A stretch of DNA of 64,000 nt from Pleodorina starrii (Eukaryota; Chlorophyta; Chlorophyceae; Chlamydomonadales; Volvocaceae), in NCBI GenBank assembly GCA_030267565.1, contig BRXU01000015.1, positions 1,673,001 to 1,737,000 on the forward strand, in the 5' to 3' direction. Below the pieces are notes generated by a model. It searched no databases, was not told the origin of the DNA, and was given only the letters and a program-made list of their open reading frames with translations. Position 1 is the stretch's first letter; every line of letters starts with the position of its first letter. The translations under genes and the position numbers were made by a program. Below, one piece after another: positions 13,301 to 25,496 of this stretch.

Positions 13301-13936
13301 AGGTCCAATTCATTGCAAATAAAGGCCGCCTGATCCTCAATGTCCACCTTCCAGAAGCCCATGTCGCCCGCGTCATCATACTCGTCGACGAAGGGGCCGT
13401 CCGGCGGATAATGCAGGTCGCGGCTCCGGCCGATGTATTCCTCCTCTGCAAGGAACATCGCAGAACAACGGTCCTAGGTCCGTTTTTATGGTTGCCCGGC
13501 TGTGCAGCAAAACCGCGTTGACCAACTGACTATCGACGCACTGAAAACCCCGCCAACACAGCGCCGTGTGTGTCAGCACGCATTCGGCAGCCCAAAACAC
13601 TTCAATACAGCAGAAGGTGCGCGCACGCACGATGAGCCACGCCGATGACGCAACCCAAAGCGAGGCGAAACGGATGTGTCCCTGTCGTGAGGACGCCCTA
13701 CCTTCAAGAGCAGCTTGTCGGACAGTATTTGTTACGCCCGAGTATGTGCTTTGAGCATTTGGGGGAAAGCCCCGTGCAGGAACAAGGATGGGTGAACGGG
13801 GAACGAGCGCCGCAGAGTTCGAAGGTATGCCGAGCCTGCCGGTCCCATGATTGCCACGATGCGCTAACAATCTTGTCATCTGCAAAGGACCGCGCCCAGT
13901 AACTGATTTTTGGCGGTGTAGAAGCGTCGGGGCCAT
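6287..13936 (-). CDS. Plant/algal-type DYRK protein kinase (DYRKP-like)
   Basis: The kinase core is carried by phase-matched exons 10257-10095, 9809-9710, 9373-9254, 8835-8672, 8231-8199, 7962-7866, 7484-7392, 6889-6740 and 6454-6287 (stop TAG). In order it shows a DYRKP-type lead-in ([13 protein letters not shown]), an atypical P-loop ([10 protein letters not shown]), the ATP-binding Lys in LVCLKVVK, the hinge region [10 protein letters not shown], catalytic HADVKPEN, DLG instead of DFG, the activation segment [21 protein letters not shown] and a terminal HPWLQY. Such kinases phosphorylate Ser/Thr proteins; an algal DYRKP has been linked to starch and growth control, but equivalence is inference. 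Probable N-terminal exons, also phase-compatible, are 13936-13702 (ATG in good CAAAATGG context), 13445-13206, 12487-12426 and one from 11795 to about 11600 with acidic and His-rich runs. The join between about 11600 and 10257 is unresolved. One intron is GC-AG (donor at 10094). Confidence 0.8.
10262..10312. repeat. (CA)n microsatellite next to a splice acceptor
   Basis: About 25 CA units. On the minus (gene) strand this is (GT)n running almost directly into the CAG acceptor of the kinase exon 10257-10095. Confidence 0.95.
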
Positions 13937-15123
13937 TTTGAATGTCTTTATCAGCAACTAAGGCTTCCTTACGGCCACACAATGATAGTTCTAGCACTGA
14001 GTTGCATCAAACATTAGCCCCTCATTTGGGCCCGAAAGCAGGCAACGGCCCAAAAGTGCTGGACGAGTGTTTTGCAATGTTAGAATGCTAAAGGGCGATG
14101 TGCAACACAAGTACTGTCAGTTAAACAATGCCAGTCAAAGCTGCGTCCATGCTCGGGCGCAAGCTTGCAAACGCGAACATGGAGTACGGCATATACGTAG
14201 GAGGTTCGCAAAAGCGGTCGCAAACGAGTTGTCGTCCTAGTGTGCAAGCTACACATCACACTGAGGCGCTTATGGGAAGAATGTTGCATGACGGATGGCC
14301 CATACTTCAAATTTGATTAATCTGATGCCCCGTCGCAGCGACTGGCGATCGAACGGAACTTAACGGAAGATGCCCATCTGCGATTCATCAAGGACAAACC
14401 CATTGATCGGCACCTTGGGCGCAGACTTTTAATTAACCGCGGGAAGGCGGGAATACAGCACTCGAAACCCCCGTGGATTTCGATGACTGTGCACGGGCAT
14501 GCGGTCATATGCATATCGTTACAGGAAGGTACAGTAGGAACTGTAGGCAACGTATTGTTGCAACGGCGTTCATTCCTTATTCGGCGGAAATTTTTTAGCA
14601 AAGGCGACAGGCAGTAGTGGTTGTAGCCCGCCAAATCGCAGGGCAGACACGAGCCAGAGCGCTAGGCTGATCCGCTGCAGATCAGGCAGCCGCGGCTTGT
14701 GTGAAAGGGTCATGTGAGAAAAACAGTGCGAATTAAGCGCACATACCGGTAGCTTTGAACCCTTGACATGCGTTACAGTACTGCCAGAGATCACTGAAGT
14801 CACTAACGAGGGACGGCCGACATCAGCCTGGGCATCAGCATGGATAATCCTCCATGCGAACGGATGACTGGCCTTTCCCCTGTCTCCTCCTGCCTGCATC
14901 ACACCGGTACGCGTCGCATCGAATGCATTTCTTGTCGCCTGAGGGCAGCAAATGGCAGCCCAACCCAGATGTCCCCGCCAAGGCACTGCACGCCGCAGCT
15001 GCAGCGTCCGCCCAACGGTCACCAGGCAAATGCAAGCGGATACAAGTCATACACGCTATCCTACGCGCGCTTTTGCTTATGCCACGTACCGGCATCCTAA
15101 CAACCCAGATCACCTTTTAGGAA
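13937..15123. other. Intergenic: kinase 5' flank and ankyrin-gene 3' UTR
   Basis: No gene is recognised. The two neighbours are tandem on the minus strand, so the upper part should be the ankyrin gene's 3' UTR and the lower part the kinase promoter. A minus-strand TGTAA, the usual volvocine poly(A) signal, lies at 14777-14773, about 350 nt past the ankyrin stop; another is at about 14523-14519. Confidence 0.5.
14773..14777 (-). terminator. Candidate TGTAA poly(A) signal for the ankyrin gene
   Basis: TGTAA on the gene strand about 350 nt downstream of the stop codon. Position and motif fit green-algal practice, but a 5-mer is weak evidence on its own. Confidence 0.35.
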
Positions 15124-18100
15124 TCACATGACCCGCAACCCGAACGCGCTGGACGTCTGGGTTTCGCGCATCTTCTCATCCCACAGGCTGCTCTTTTTGG
15201 CGTCCTTGGCAGCCTTGAACTCCTCCTCGGCCTCCGCCAGGTAGTCCTTAGTGTTGTCCGGCAGCTTTAGCTGCGGCACGAGGGGGGGGGCAAAGCACGC
15301 GCGCACACCGGGGGCAACAGGCAATGTCTAGCTCCGTGAGAACTCATCAGCTGAGGCTCTCTCGAGGCCCACATGCTCACGGGACCGCCGAGGGACGGTG
15401 AAACGAAGAGGCGCCATGTTGGCCATTACAGCAGGCGATGAACAGCAAGACGCGTGATTTGCTGGAACCGCAAGCCGCGAACGGCGGACCAGGGCGCAGA
15501 CTGCCGCCTCATGCACACATGGCTGCGCACATGGCGGCACACACGGCTGCAAACTACGTCCAGGGTCTAGCTTGACAGTACGCTGCTGGAAATGTTTGGC
15601 GGACTGTGATAGCCGTTGATGCAAAGCCAAGGTTGCGCTTCGCGGGCCAACTCACCTGGCTGCGCGGGGTGCGGTTCTTGTTGTTACGCTTCAGCACGTC
15701 AGCGCCGCCGTCAACTAGCGCCCGACATACCTGCGCCACCAGGGGAGGGCCGCAAGTATGGACACATCCGAGGTCCGAGCGTTGCAGGAAGGGTACATAA
15801 CAACATAACAGCATAAGACAGGCGCTACCAAAGGCAAGGGCCTAAGGAAAAGGATGAGACCTAATGCGCGGCGGAGCAAAGAGCGCCTGGGCAGGCGCCC
15901 GCGTGCCCCCTGCTTGCCCTGGATAGACGCCTTTGCTGCACCGATAGCGGTACCTCCGGAATCGGGGAGGGCTCCAGGCGGTGAAGGGCGCAAGAACCCG
16001 TCATGCCCCGTAACCCACGCACCTCAAGGTGCCCCGTCCGCGCGGCCACGTGCAGCGGGCTGTCGCCCTCCTTGTTCGCGGTATTCGGGTTCAGCCCCAG
16101 CGACATCATCGCCGTCACCACCTGCAGGCACACAACGCACGGCAAAGCCCAGGCCAACAAGGCCCGCTTGGCTCGGAGGCGCGCCCTGACACGCGCCCGA
16201 CCCCTAGGCCCCGGACCCCCCGCAACTTCCGGATTTCCTGTACGGTCATCAGTCAATCGTCGCCATTCGCCGCCCGCAATCCAGGCAGGCCTCCTATGAT
16301 TACGACCCCTCCCAACTTCGCTGTTGTTCATCTCTATTTGCCCCTTCCCCCACGAACTCACGTCATAGCTGGCCCCGCTCTCCGCCACAAGGTGCAGACG
16401 CGTGTTGCCCGCGTCGTCCATCGCAACGTCGCCCGCGTGCTCCGAGTCAAAGCGCTTCACGTAGGCCATGGCGGCCTGCCGCGGCACGAGCGCATGTGCG
16501 CCAACAGGACTAACAAGCGGGCGCAGCGGCAGAGCGCTGGGGTGATGAGGCGGCCCGTTCTCGCCGAGCCCAGCGCTGGGACACACAGCATGATAGCAAG
16601 GACGCGCCTGCCTTTTTTCGGTTCCGCAATAGCCAGTCTCGAGCTCTCGACGCCGTCACGCGTTATGGTATCGTGACAAGATGTTCCGAGTGCTCGAGGG
16701 AAAGTCGTCCGAGCTGAACGCAGGCCGGTGGACGACGCATAGAAAGAAACAACTCGGGCGCGGGGGAGTGTCGATAGCGCAGCTCAGACCGCTGCAGGGT
16801 GGTTTCAGGCGCCTGCCGCTGACCCAACCGCACCCAACCACCCACCCGGCCCAGGCCGGCGGCCACAAGCGTCTTGAACTCCAGGTCCAGTGACGTCAGC
16901 ACAGCGGGTTTGAGCAGCGGGACAAGCTGTGGCGATTAATGCAGGCACCGAGGCGGGACGGGCGTAAAGGGACGTAGGTGCGGTTGAAAGCAGGCAGCAT
17001 GTGACATACGGCGGACAGCGGGCAGACGGGGGGACTTCACGCACACTTTTGGCCGGGGAATCTCCAGGCCAGCAACTGGACGGCGCAGGTGCTGTGGCCC
17101 GGTCAAAGAATTTTGGTTAGCATCGGCAGGGCGACGGCGAGGCGCACTTGCGCGAGCACGCACCAACGCCGCCACACCGTCCGCCTTCTTCTCCACCGCC
17201 GCCTTCATGAGTCCCAGCCCGGCCTCCCCAGGGTCGCCGCCCGCCGCCAGAATCGCCTCCGCAATGGCCGCCCCGGCGGCGGCGGGCGCCTCCGCCAGCG
17301 CCACCTCCGCCGCCACGGCCTTGCTGGCGTTGCGCAGGTGCGGCTTCTTAGCCGCGGGAAGAAGCACCGAAACCAGCTCCATGCTGCCCTTTCGCGCCGC
17401 CACGTGGAGCGGCGTGTCCAGGGTTTGCGGGTACTGCAGCGCACCGCAACAGGCAGAGGGGTGCCGGGGAGGCGGAGCACGTGCAAGAGGATGCAGGCTG
17501 GGAATCATCAACCCAAAACCTGGGGCAATTGAACAGGCCAGAGGCTGCATTACCAAGCTCCGGAGATTCAAGGTATCCCGAGGGGCAGGCGGGCGCGGCC
17601 CACCCCATGTAACTCACCGGCCCGTTCGTTGACGTTGCCGCGGTTCCTTCGCGGGTCATAATCTCACCCACCTCACCTGGAGGTCCGCCGAGGCTCCCTT
17701 GCCCACCAGCTCCTTCACCATGTCCATGTGCGGCTGCTCCGAAGCCACCTGCGCCATCAGAAGGCTGCGGCCCGAGGGGTCCTGCGGGGTCCGAGGTTGA
17801 TTGGGCACGCAACGCAACGCACCGCACAGCGGCGTGTCTTGGAACGCCCCACGGACGGCAGTCAGGCCCTCAGGAAGAGCGCCAGCCATATCAAGCCAAA
17901 GGATGCGAGAGTTACAAAGGCAACGGCACTGCGGCGCGTGGGCGCGCCCCGCCACGAGTGTGGCCACAGCCAAACCCCTAGGTGGCGCCCATGCGACACG
18001 AAACGAATTGGGACAGAGGGCCTGGATGCAACAACAATGTGTGGTATTCCCTTAGTCCTGGTCCAAATCGTCGCCACGTGGCGTGCCGGGCGGGGCAGGG

Positions 18101-20081
18101 CAACCCGTGTTCGAGCCCTCCCGAATGTGCGGCGTGCCATCGGGCATGGCGTCCAATCCTAAACCCCGCGCCAGGGCAGTGGCAGCGGCTCAGATCTCAC
18201 CAGCTCGTCCACGCCGCAGCTCGGCCGCTCCAGCAGCTGCATCGCCTCCGCCACCTTGCCCGCCTCCATCAGCCGCATCAGCGGAGTCAGGCCCTCGGCG
18301 TCCTGCCCGGCCCGGGAAAGCAGCAGTGTCCGGACAGCAGTGACGCTCCCTGTGTTAGCTAGGGGCGCAGCACCTTCACCTCCCGATTGTATACGAACAA
18401 GCAACAGGCACACCGGCCCACAACCCACGACGGTATTGGCAGGTGCTTTAGGGGATGGCAACTGCGTTCTCCCGAGCCCTCGCACTGCCGCGTCATATTA
18501 TAGATAGGAAATCATCCGTCTGCAATCGGGTACCCATTTCATTGGGAGACCGTGTACAGAGGGCGAAGGACGTGTACCGACACCGTGCTGAGCAGCCCGT
18601 ACCTTGTCGGCTAGCTTTGCCCCCGCCGCTGCCAGCTTGTCCACCACCTCCAGCATGACAGACGCCTTGAGGGACCCGTCGCAGCAGGCGCGCACGGCGC
18701 ACTGCAGCGGCGTGGCGCCGCCCGCTGGGGCCGCGTCCGCGGCTGCGCCAGCCTGGGGGCCGGGGGAGGAGCCCAGGGTGTAAGGTTTACGCGGGCCCTA
18801 AACTGGGCCTGAAAACGGCTTGCGGGCCATGGAGGGAGCAACACGGCTGCCGCCCAATGTGTGACGCGTTTTTTGGTTTAGCACGGCGCACGTGCGGCCG
18901 AGTCGGCCGGAATCCTGTGGGCGACAGGGGCATCCGGCTGGGCGCCGCGTGGGCCGTGTGGCAGGGATCTGCAGCGGTGCACGCATCCTGGCGCTGCCTG
19001 GTCAGGCAGCATGTGGAGAATGACAGCCTGGAATGAGCCATAGGGTTGCGCGAGTCGCAATCCAGCGTCCGCAAGAGCGCCATGAGCGGTACAAGCACCG
19101 CATGCCGGGTGATGGCGAGGATGGGAGCGTTGCAGCCCCCGGTGCAGCCCCAAGGGCGCCGTGGCCCCACTGCCTCCCCGCTGCGCAGCGCACACCCTCC
19201 GTCATGTCCTGTCCCAACGTCTGCGGACGCTGCGCTGCAAGAATGGTACCGTACTCGCCTTCAGCAGGAGGTCCACCGCGGCCACCGAACCCGCCGCAGC
19301 CGCCACGTGCAGCGGCGTCATTTTCGCCTTGTTCACAGCGTCCACCTTCGACTTCTTCTTAAGCAGCAGCTCTGGTGGTTCGGTACAGATCGACCGGGAG
19401 GAGAAACAGCTGTCAGCCCCGCCTGCTAGGGCTTTGCTCGGAAATCATACGGCCCAACTAAAAGCCCAGACCGAGGCAAGTCACGCTGGCCAGGACAGGC
19501 TACACCGATTGGAGGCTGTGTGGTGTTGGTAACGACCGCACACCAGGGCCTACTTGAGGTGTCGCCTACGTTTTGGTGCGCAGTCCTGCGTGGCGCGCGA
19601 CTCTGCATCCTATGCAGCCACAACGCCCCCCCCCCGGCCACGCCCCCCGCAAAGCACACCCTTGGCACCCTGCGCGTGTTGGCAAGGTCTCAGGTCCCAC
19701 ACACTGCCCCGATGTGACAGCAGGAACCTCATAGCCGTTTTACAGGCTGGCGGCAAGTGGGAGACAGTTTGGCGTTTCGCGGCGGGTGCGTTCTAGCCAC
19801 CTACCCGCGATTTTGGGGGCGGTGCTGCTGCTCCGCACGGCCCAATGCAAAGCCGTAGAGTCCTCATGGTCCACTGCAGTGACATCGGCTGCAGCTGCCA
19901 GGAGCGCTTCGACTATGGCTGGGTCCCCTACCTTCACCGCTACATGGAGGAGCGAATGAAACAAGCCAGGCTTTTTTGCATCCGGGATATATTTTTGTGA
20001 TGCCTTCTCCTTCTTGAGGCGATCCTGGACGGCTTTGAGCTTCTTAGCTTCGATTTCCTTGACGAAATCAGCAACCGTCAT
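15124..20081 (-). CDS. Ankyrin-repeat protein
   Basis: Eleven exons join in frame to 510 residues: 20081-19805, 19371-19259, 18752-18603, 18302-18201, 17781-17677, 17433-17164, 16926-16846, 16475-16362, 16121-16023, 15730-15656 and 15270-15124. The start was set at ATG 20081, opening a charged N-terminal helix (residues about 5-35, Lys-rich). Repeated ankyrin signatures follow, one or two per exon: LLHVAVKVG, STALHWAV, MTPLHVAAAAG, ATPLQCAV, LTPLMRLMEAG, DTPLHVAARKG and DSPLHVAARTGHLE. The tail is a charged helix (YLAEAEEEFKAAKDAKK) and a short C-terminus. Ankyrin repeats mediate protein-protein contacts; no catalytic domain is visible and no partner can be named. Nine of ten introns are phase 0. 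Intron 2 has a GC donor (AAG|GCGAGT), the only choice that fits the phase of the next exon. Divergent from NUF2. Confidence 0.85.
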
Positions 20082-20539
20082 GGCTTCGGACACCAACCCG
20101 TTGAAGGCAAATGCGAGTCGTCGTTGCTTAGCTTCTCCGTTGTAACAGCGTTTGCAGGTTCAGGGCGGAGTTGGCCGAAGCGTTCAGAACTATTTACCGT
20201 ACAGCTGAATCCAAATTGGACCAGAACGTAAAATACTGTACGCCTCCCACTTGTTTGGCATAGCCCTGGTCACAACAAAATAGTCGTTATTATTGAGAAG
20301 GCGAATCAAGCATTGTGTGTTAGTTATAAGCATCGCCATTGGTTCCGAGCGCACTCTCAGGATTTCACATTATTCCAGGGCATCGCCGCTGTTCTCACAC
20401 TTCATTAGCCTTTTCACAATCTACTCAAACCATAACCTGTGCAGCGGTTACCGTGAGCGCAGCCTGAAGGGGATTTCATTGACAGACGAGGAGCCCGAGG
20501 AACAACAGCTGGGGCTGAGCCAAGTGATTTGTGTCCAAC
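20082..20539. promoter_or_regulatory. Divergent promoter shared by ankyrin gene and NUF2
   Basis: The 458 bp separate the two start codons and so hold both 5' leaders and promoters. The plus strand carries ATTGG (inverted CCAAT) at 20338-20342 and CCGTT (inverted AACGG, the core of plant mitosis-specific MYB sites) at 20137-20141. Both are short and could be chance. The region is less GC-rich than the flanking exons. Confidence 0.5.
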
Positions 20540-23500
20540 ATGGCTTACGCATTTCCTACTAATCTATCGAATGAAGAAATACAGCATTGCCTGGCTGACC
20601 TTGGAATCACCTTCGATCCTTACCAATTCACCAAACCGACCTATGAGGCTGTCCGCGGGTACTACGAGCTGGCGGTCTTCGCACTGATGAACGTTACCAG
20701 GCGCGTCGGATGCCCTCAACACGAAAAGTTTCGCGTTCGCATTGGGCCCAGGTCACGAACCCACCCGCTCCCCACACAGGGATGAGCTGGTGCAGCCCGA
20801 CTTCTCCGCTTTCACTGACATCGAGTTTCCAGAGCTGCATGATGAATCCGTCCCGACCATAAACTTCTTCCAGAAGCTCACCAAACTCATGACACTGTGC
20901 GGCGTCAGGGATTTCAACTTGAACGTGGGTAGAATACCGGTGTTGCGGCTCACACACAGCTACTGTTGGCATGATGCGGCCTTGGCTGTCCTGTCCCCTG
21001 ACGCTCCGTACACGGCCTGCCGAACGCACCTCCACAGCGCCATCAACGTGCACACCCTTTCCTTGCCCCGAATCGCCCAACTGGCCCAAGTTACACGCTG
21101 TGTGTTGGCGCTCTGAGGACGATCGCGGCATCTGTGCTGACACGAGTCCTCTTCTCTTGTCCACTGCCTCTCACAGGATGTATTCAAGCCAGAACCAGCC
21201 CGCCTGAAGCGTAACCTGTGCGCGATCATCAACTTCGGCAAATTCCGCGACGAGAAGGTCGCAATGCTGAACGACCTTGAGGCCGCCGTGGCCGAGAGGA
21301 TGGCTGAGGAGCAAGCGCTGCTGGCGGAACAGGAGCGGATGGTGAGCGGGGGACTCCAGCAACTGGCAACTTTTACAACCACGCGCCGTCCGCGCCCTAA
21401 TCAGGACCCTGTCGTTCCCTACTACTAGCTTTTTTCTGAGTACCAGCTGGTTTGCACGTGTCCGGCTTCACGACCCACATCGACGTGTCCGGGTTGAGGC
21501 GCGCGCGTCAGCGAGCCGACCCACATGCCAATGAGCGTGGTTTCTCAACCCATGTCGGCTTGCCGGCTCGTAGTTGACGGAGCTGAAGCGTCTGAAGGAG
21601 CATCGTGCCGCGCGGGAGCTGGAGGCGGCCGCGATCCAGGCGGAGACGGCGGCCATAGCTGCGAAGAACGCGCAGCTCAACAAGGTCCACGTGGTGCTGT
21701 CCGACGAGGTCAGTGCGAGGCGGAAAACCTCCTTGTGCAGTGTGGGGATATAAAAAGAAAATCGCAGCGGAGAAGGAGACGGCGTGAGCGAACGGACCCA
21801 GAACCCAGCAAAACACCCTTGTGGAGATTGATCACATGCAGACTGTCACTATTTGTAGGAATGCGGATTGGTCTTTCGAATTCTAAGTCCTGCATGAGGT
21901 CTTGACGAACGCTTTGGAGGTGGCAGCAGGGTCCCGAACGCGTGCGCACATGCGCCCTTGGTCGGTGGAGGTGTGTACCTGCTATGCTGTAACGGGAGGT
22001 GCCTACGTTACGCGCGCAAAGAGCGTACCGTTGTTGGTTTCATCTGCATGGAGTTCCTTCTGCGGACGCTGCTCTGTTCATATCTGGTCCGGCGGCTTTT
22101 GTTGCCGACCAAACCGAGCGCGTGCTGGAGCAATGCCGGATTGGGGTATCCGCCGATTCGACACGGTCCGTCGCAGGGTTGTCGCTGTACCGGCTCGATG
22201 TTGAACGGAACACCTTGTGGTGTAACCTGTGGAAGGGCTTTGTGCTGCCGTGTTCACCCGGCTGCATTTGCTCACACCAGGGCACCAGCACGTTCGTGGG
22301 TCCAGCAAAGCATCGACCTTGCCCGAAACGCAATGCCGCTATGGCTTACCCTTTGCGCCACCGCTTGCGCAGATTCGCGCCATCAAGGCGCAGTGCAATG
22401 CGCTCACGGACCAGGCGGCGGAGGCGAAGCTCACACTTAATTCCTTGGACAACGAGGTGGAGGAGCTGCGGGATCAGATCGTGCAGGTGGGTGGCTCCCA
22501 GCCGGGAGGAGGGTTGGACAACCGCGGTCAACAACTGAGTGTAGCGTGGCCTCGGATTGCATTGAGATTGTGGACCTGGCAGCTAGGCATGTGCGGGAGG
22601 GGTACGGGGGAGGACGGGGGCCGATGTGGGTTGCGCTGGTCTTAGCGCAATGGCCTCGACAGGACCCAACACGCTTGGGGCGTCCAGCGCCTTTGGTGCC
22701 TGGCCTTGCCCGATCGGCCCGATTTCTGGGTTCTGTCGTCCCATTTGTGTGCATGCCGGATGGCTGCTATCGTGCTCTCGCTCCCTGGCGCCCAACAGTT
22801 TTCCCTCGAGGGTTGTCCCAGGTCGCCCCCCAACTCCAATGCCCGACCCCCTTCCTTGCCCAATGTCACGTTGAATGAGTACCTCACATGTATGCGGGGT
22901 ACCAGTAATCGTACGCCGAATAGGCAGGTGGAATACACGAGCCAACATAACAGCTTTGCTCCGCGGACATCCCCTCCCCACTGCGATCGATACATATTCG
23001 TGCATGTCTTGTTTGCCGCGGCCCTTTGTCTTCAGAGCCCCGACAGGATGCAGAAAGCCATCAGCGATCTGGTCACCGCCGCGGAGACCCAGCGCACCTA
23101 CTATGCGGCGCTGCGCTCGACGTTTAACGACTACGAGCGCAAGATTGAGATGATCGCCAAGGTATGATGCGGTGTGGTGGCTGCCTCGCGTCGGGCCGAC
23201 GTGCAGTGAGCTGCGCTGCGCTGTTGCAGGCGCCGCTAGCCGCTGTGAGCCCACATGCATAGCTTGGCCGGCGAGGTTGGGGTTACATATATGCCGCTCT
23301 TGGCGGGAAACACTTAATGCCTACGTTTGCACAATCCGTTACCGTACGCTATGCAGCTGTGCTTGCGCCTGTAATTCTTACGGCAGGTGGCGAGGGTCCT
23401 GCGGCTCGTACTGCCCGATGCTGAGTGGAATGAGGTTTGCAACCCACGTTACCGTCACCATTGACTCGTTTGCCACATTGACATGCAGTTTGAGCGCGAC

Positions 23501-25496
23501 ATGCAACGCTGCATCAAGCTCCTGGTGAGGCTCTTCAGTTACAGTCAGCGTTCGGTTTCGTGTCTCTGGACGCGCGTCGGCGGACTGCCTATTGTGTATT
23601 ACCGTCAGCTGACGCACGGAATATATGGAAAGACCCGCCGTTAGCAGCAGCCCCGGCTCAGCTACTGTCGGGCACCGCCCAGCTGCAACCCATAATAAGA
23701 GGCGTCTACCTCACTCCCGGGAGGCGGTTTCACCGCACGGGCTTCACCGGATCAATTCCACCTCCGCCGCCCAAGCCATGCGGCTCTTAACCCGACACCG
23801 GGCTTCCAACCTGTCACCTTGCCTTTGGCCAGCACCGGACGGAGCTAGCGCACTGTCACAGCATTGGTGGTGGGCGCGTTGTGCTTGCAGGAGGACTTGG
23901 AGTTGGTCGTGGCGCGCAAGAAGGAAGTGAGCGCCACCACCAAGGACACCAAGGAGGTGCGGTGTGACATAGGGAAAAGGGTGCCGTTGCGAAAAGGAGG
24001 ATACGTTTTACAGCGGGACCGGAGAAGACAGTCAGTCCGTGATGGTTTCACAGTGACAGCCTCTGCGTTGGATAAGTCTCAATGGATCTGTCCTTAGGAG
24101 TTCATGCCGCCCCCCAGTCGCCGCAGCCAGGCGTATGCATTTTTCGCGCCCAGTCGTGGAAGCGTGCCCGCACACATGCTGATCCCTATTCCGGCAGCCC
24201 TGCACCTGCGAGACAGGTGCAGGTGAAGCTGCGCGCGTTCTTTCGTTTTGGTCGCACAATGCTCACGTCGCACCCCGACCCATGGGACTTAGGCGATTGC
24301 CCGAGAGGAGCGCCAGTACAACGAGCTGGTCTCGTTCCACCAGACGGCCCGACGGCAGCTGGCGTCACTCCAGGAGAAGCTCAACCGCATGGAGCAGCAG
24401 GTGAGGCGTGAGCGGTTCGATGGCCCAGCAGTTTGCGCCATTCGCTCAACCCAGTCCCACACTTACATGGCGAATAAGGCGGGCTGCAGCGCCGCTGGAG
24501 TTTAAGATCATGCTGCACACCGGCTGTCGTATCCGCCCGAAGGTCGTGTTGGTATTGTTTTCTTACGGCACGCCTGCCATTCCTACTATGCTGGTCGCCG
24601 GTTACTGATCCACCGCAGAGCCAACTCAAGCTCGAGGCAGCTGCGGCGCTCGTGGACGACCAGATCAAGCGGCGTGAGGCAGCGGAGGCGGAGCACGCGG
24701 CGACCAGCGCGCGGGCAGCGGAGCAAGAGGCGCAGGTGGGGCAAGCGGCAAGGATTGCAATGGGCGTTGACTCCCATGACAGATGCGTGGGCCCAGCCTT
24801 TGGTACGGCGTACAAGGGGTCAGTCCCGTCAATACATGGCCGACTACCTGCTCTCGAAGCAGCATAACATGGTCGGCCGATGATGCAGGCTCAGGCCGTT
24901 ACACGAGTCAGTTAACGGTACATGCGCTGACGGGTTGTCCACCCACCCGCCCACTTGCATACCCTCTAAAACCTCTTCCCTCAATGGATCTCATTCAAAG
25001 GCAACGAACATCCAAACCACGCACCATCGAAAGCAGTCACAAAGCTGCTACCCCGGCTCTTTCTTCCCTCGATCCGTGCCGTTGACCGCGCCGTCGCCAC
25101 GCGCGTCATCGTCCGCCGCAGATCCGCGTCTGGCGCGAGCGCGCTGAGGAGGTTCGCGCCACCCTGGAGGCGCGCTCCAAGGCGATCGTTGACAAATACA
25201 ACACGCTGCGCCGGGCGGTCATGGAGTACTGCCGCCGGCTGGAGTCTGCCATGTCGGCAAACCCAGAGCTCGACATCGACAGCAGGATGATGCTGAAAGA
25301 CAGCAGCATGATGGGCGCAGGGGCCGGGGCGGAGGACGAGCCAGGCGCGCACTTCGACGCGCTCGGAGAGCTCATGTCCACACACGGCGCGGGCGAGGGG
25401 CTGCTGCTGGACTCCACGCAGGCGCGCGACACGAGCGCGACCGAGCGCGGGGCGGCGCTGCTGTCCAAGGGCGTGCAGCGCCTGACGCTGGGGTGA
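20540..25496 (+). CDS. Kinetochore protein NUF2 (Ndc80 complex)
   Basis: Twelve exons join in frame to 531 residues: 20540-20700, 20780-20924, 21177-21341, 21574-21708, 22373-22486, 23036-23161, 23387-23434, 23489-23524, 23891-23956, 24293-24400, 24619-24735 and 25122-25496. The start ATG lies in a good context (CAACATGGC). Residues about 1-150 form the NUF2 calponin-homology domain, with its conserved landmarks FPELHDESVPTINFF, LTKLMTLCGVRDF and LCAIINFGKFRDEK. The rest is long coiled coil with the family's SPDRMQ motif, ending in a Gly/Met-rich tail. NUF2 pairs with NDC80 to attach kinetochores to spindle microtubules. The protein is longer than the usual 440-460 residues, mostly through the tail. 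Intron 1 is GC-AG (donor 20701; only this donor fits the phase); all other introns are phase 0. Two micro-exons of 48 and 36 nt (exons 7 and 8) are inferred from splice sites and phase. Confidence 0.92.
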
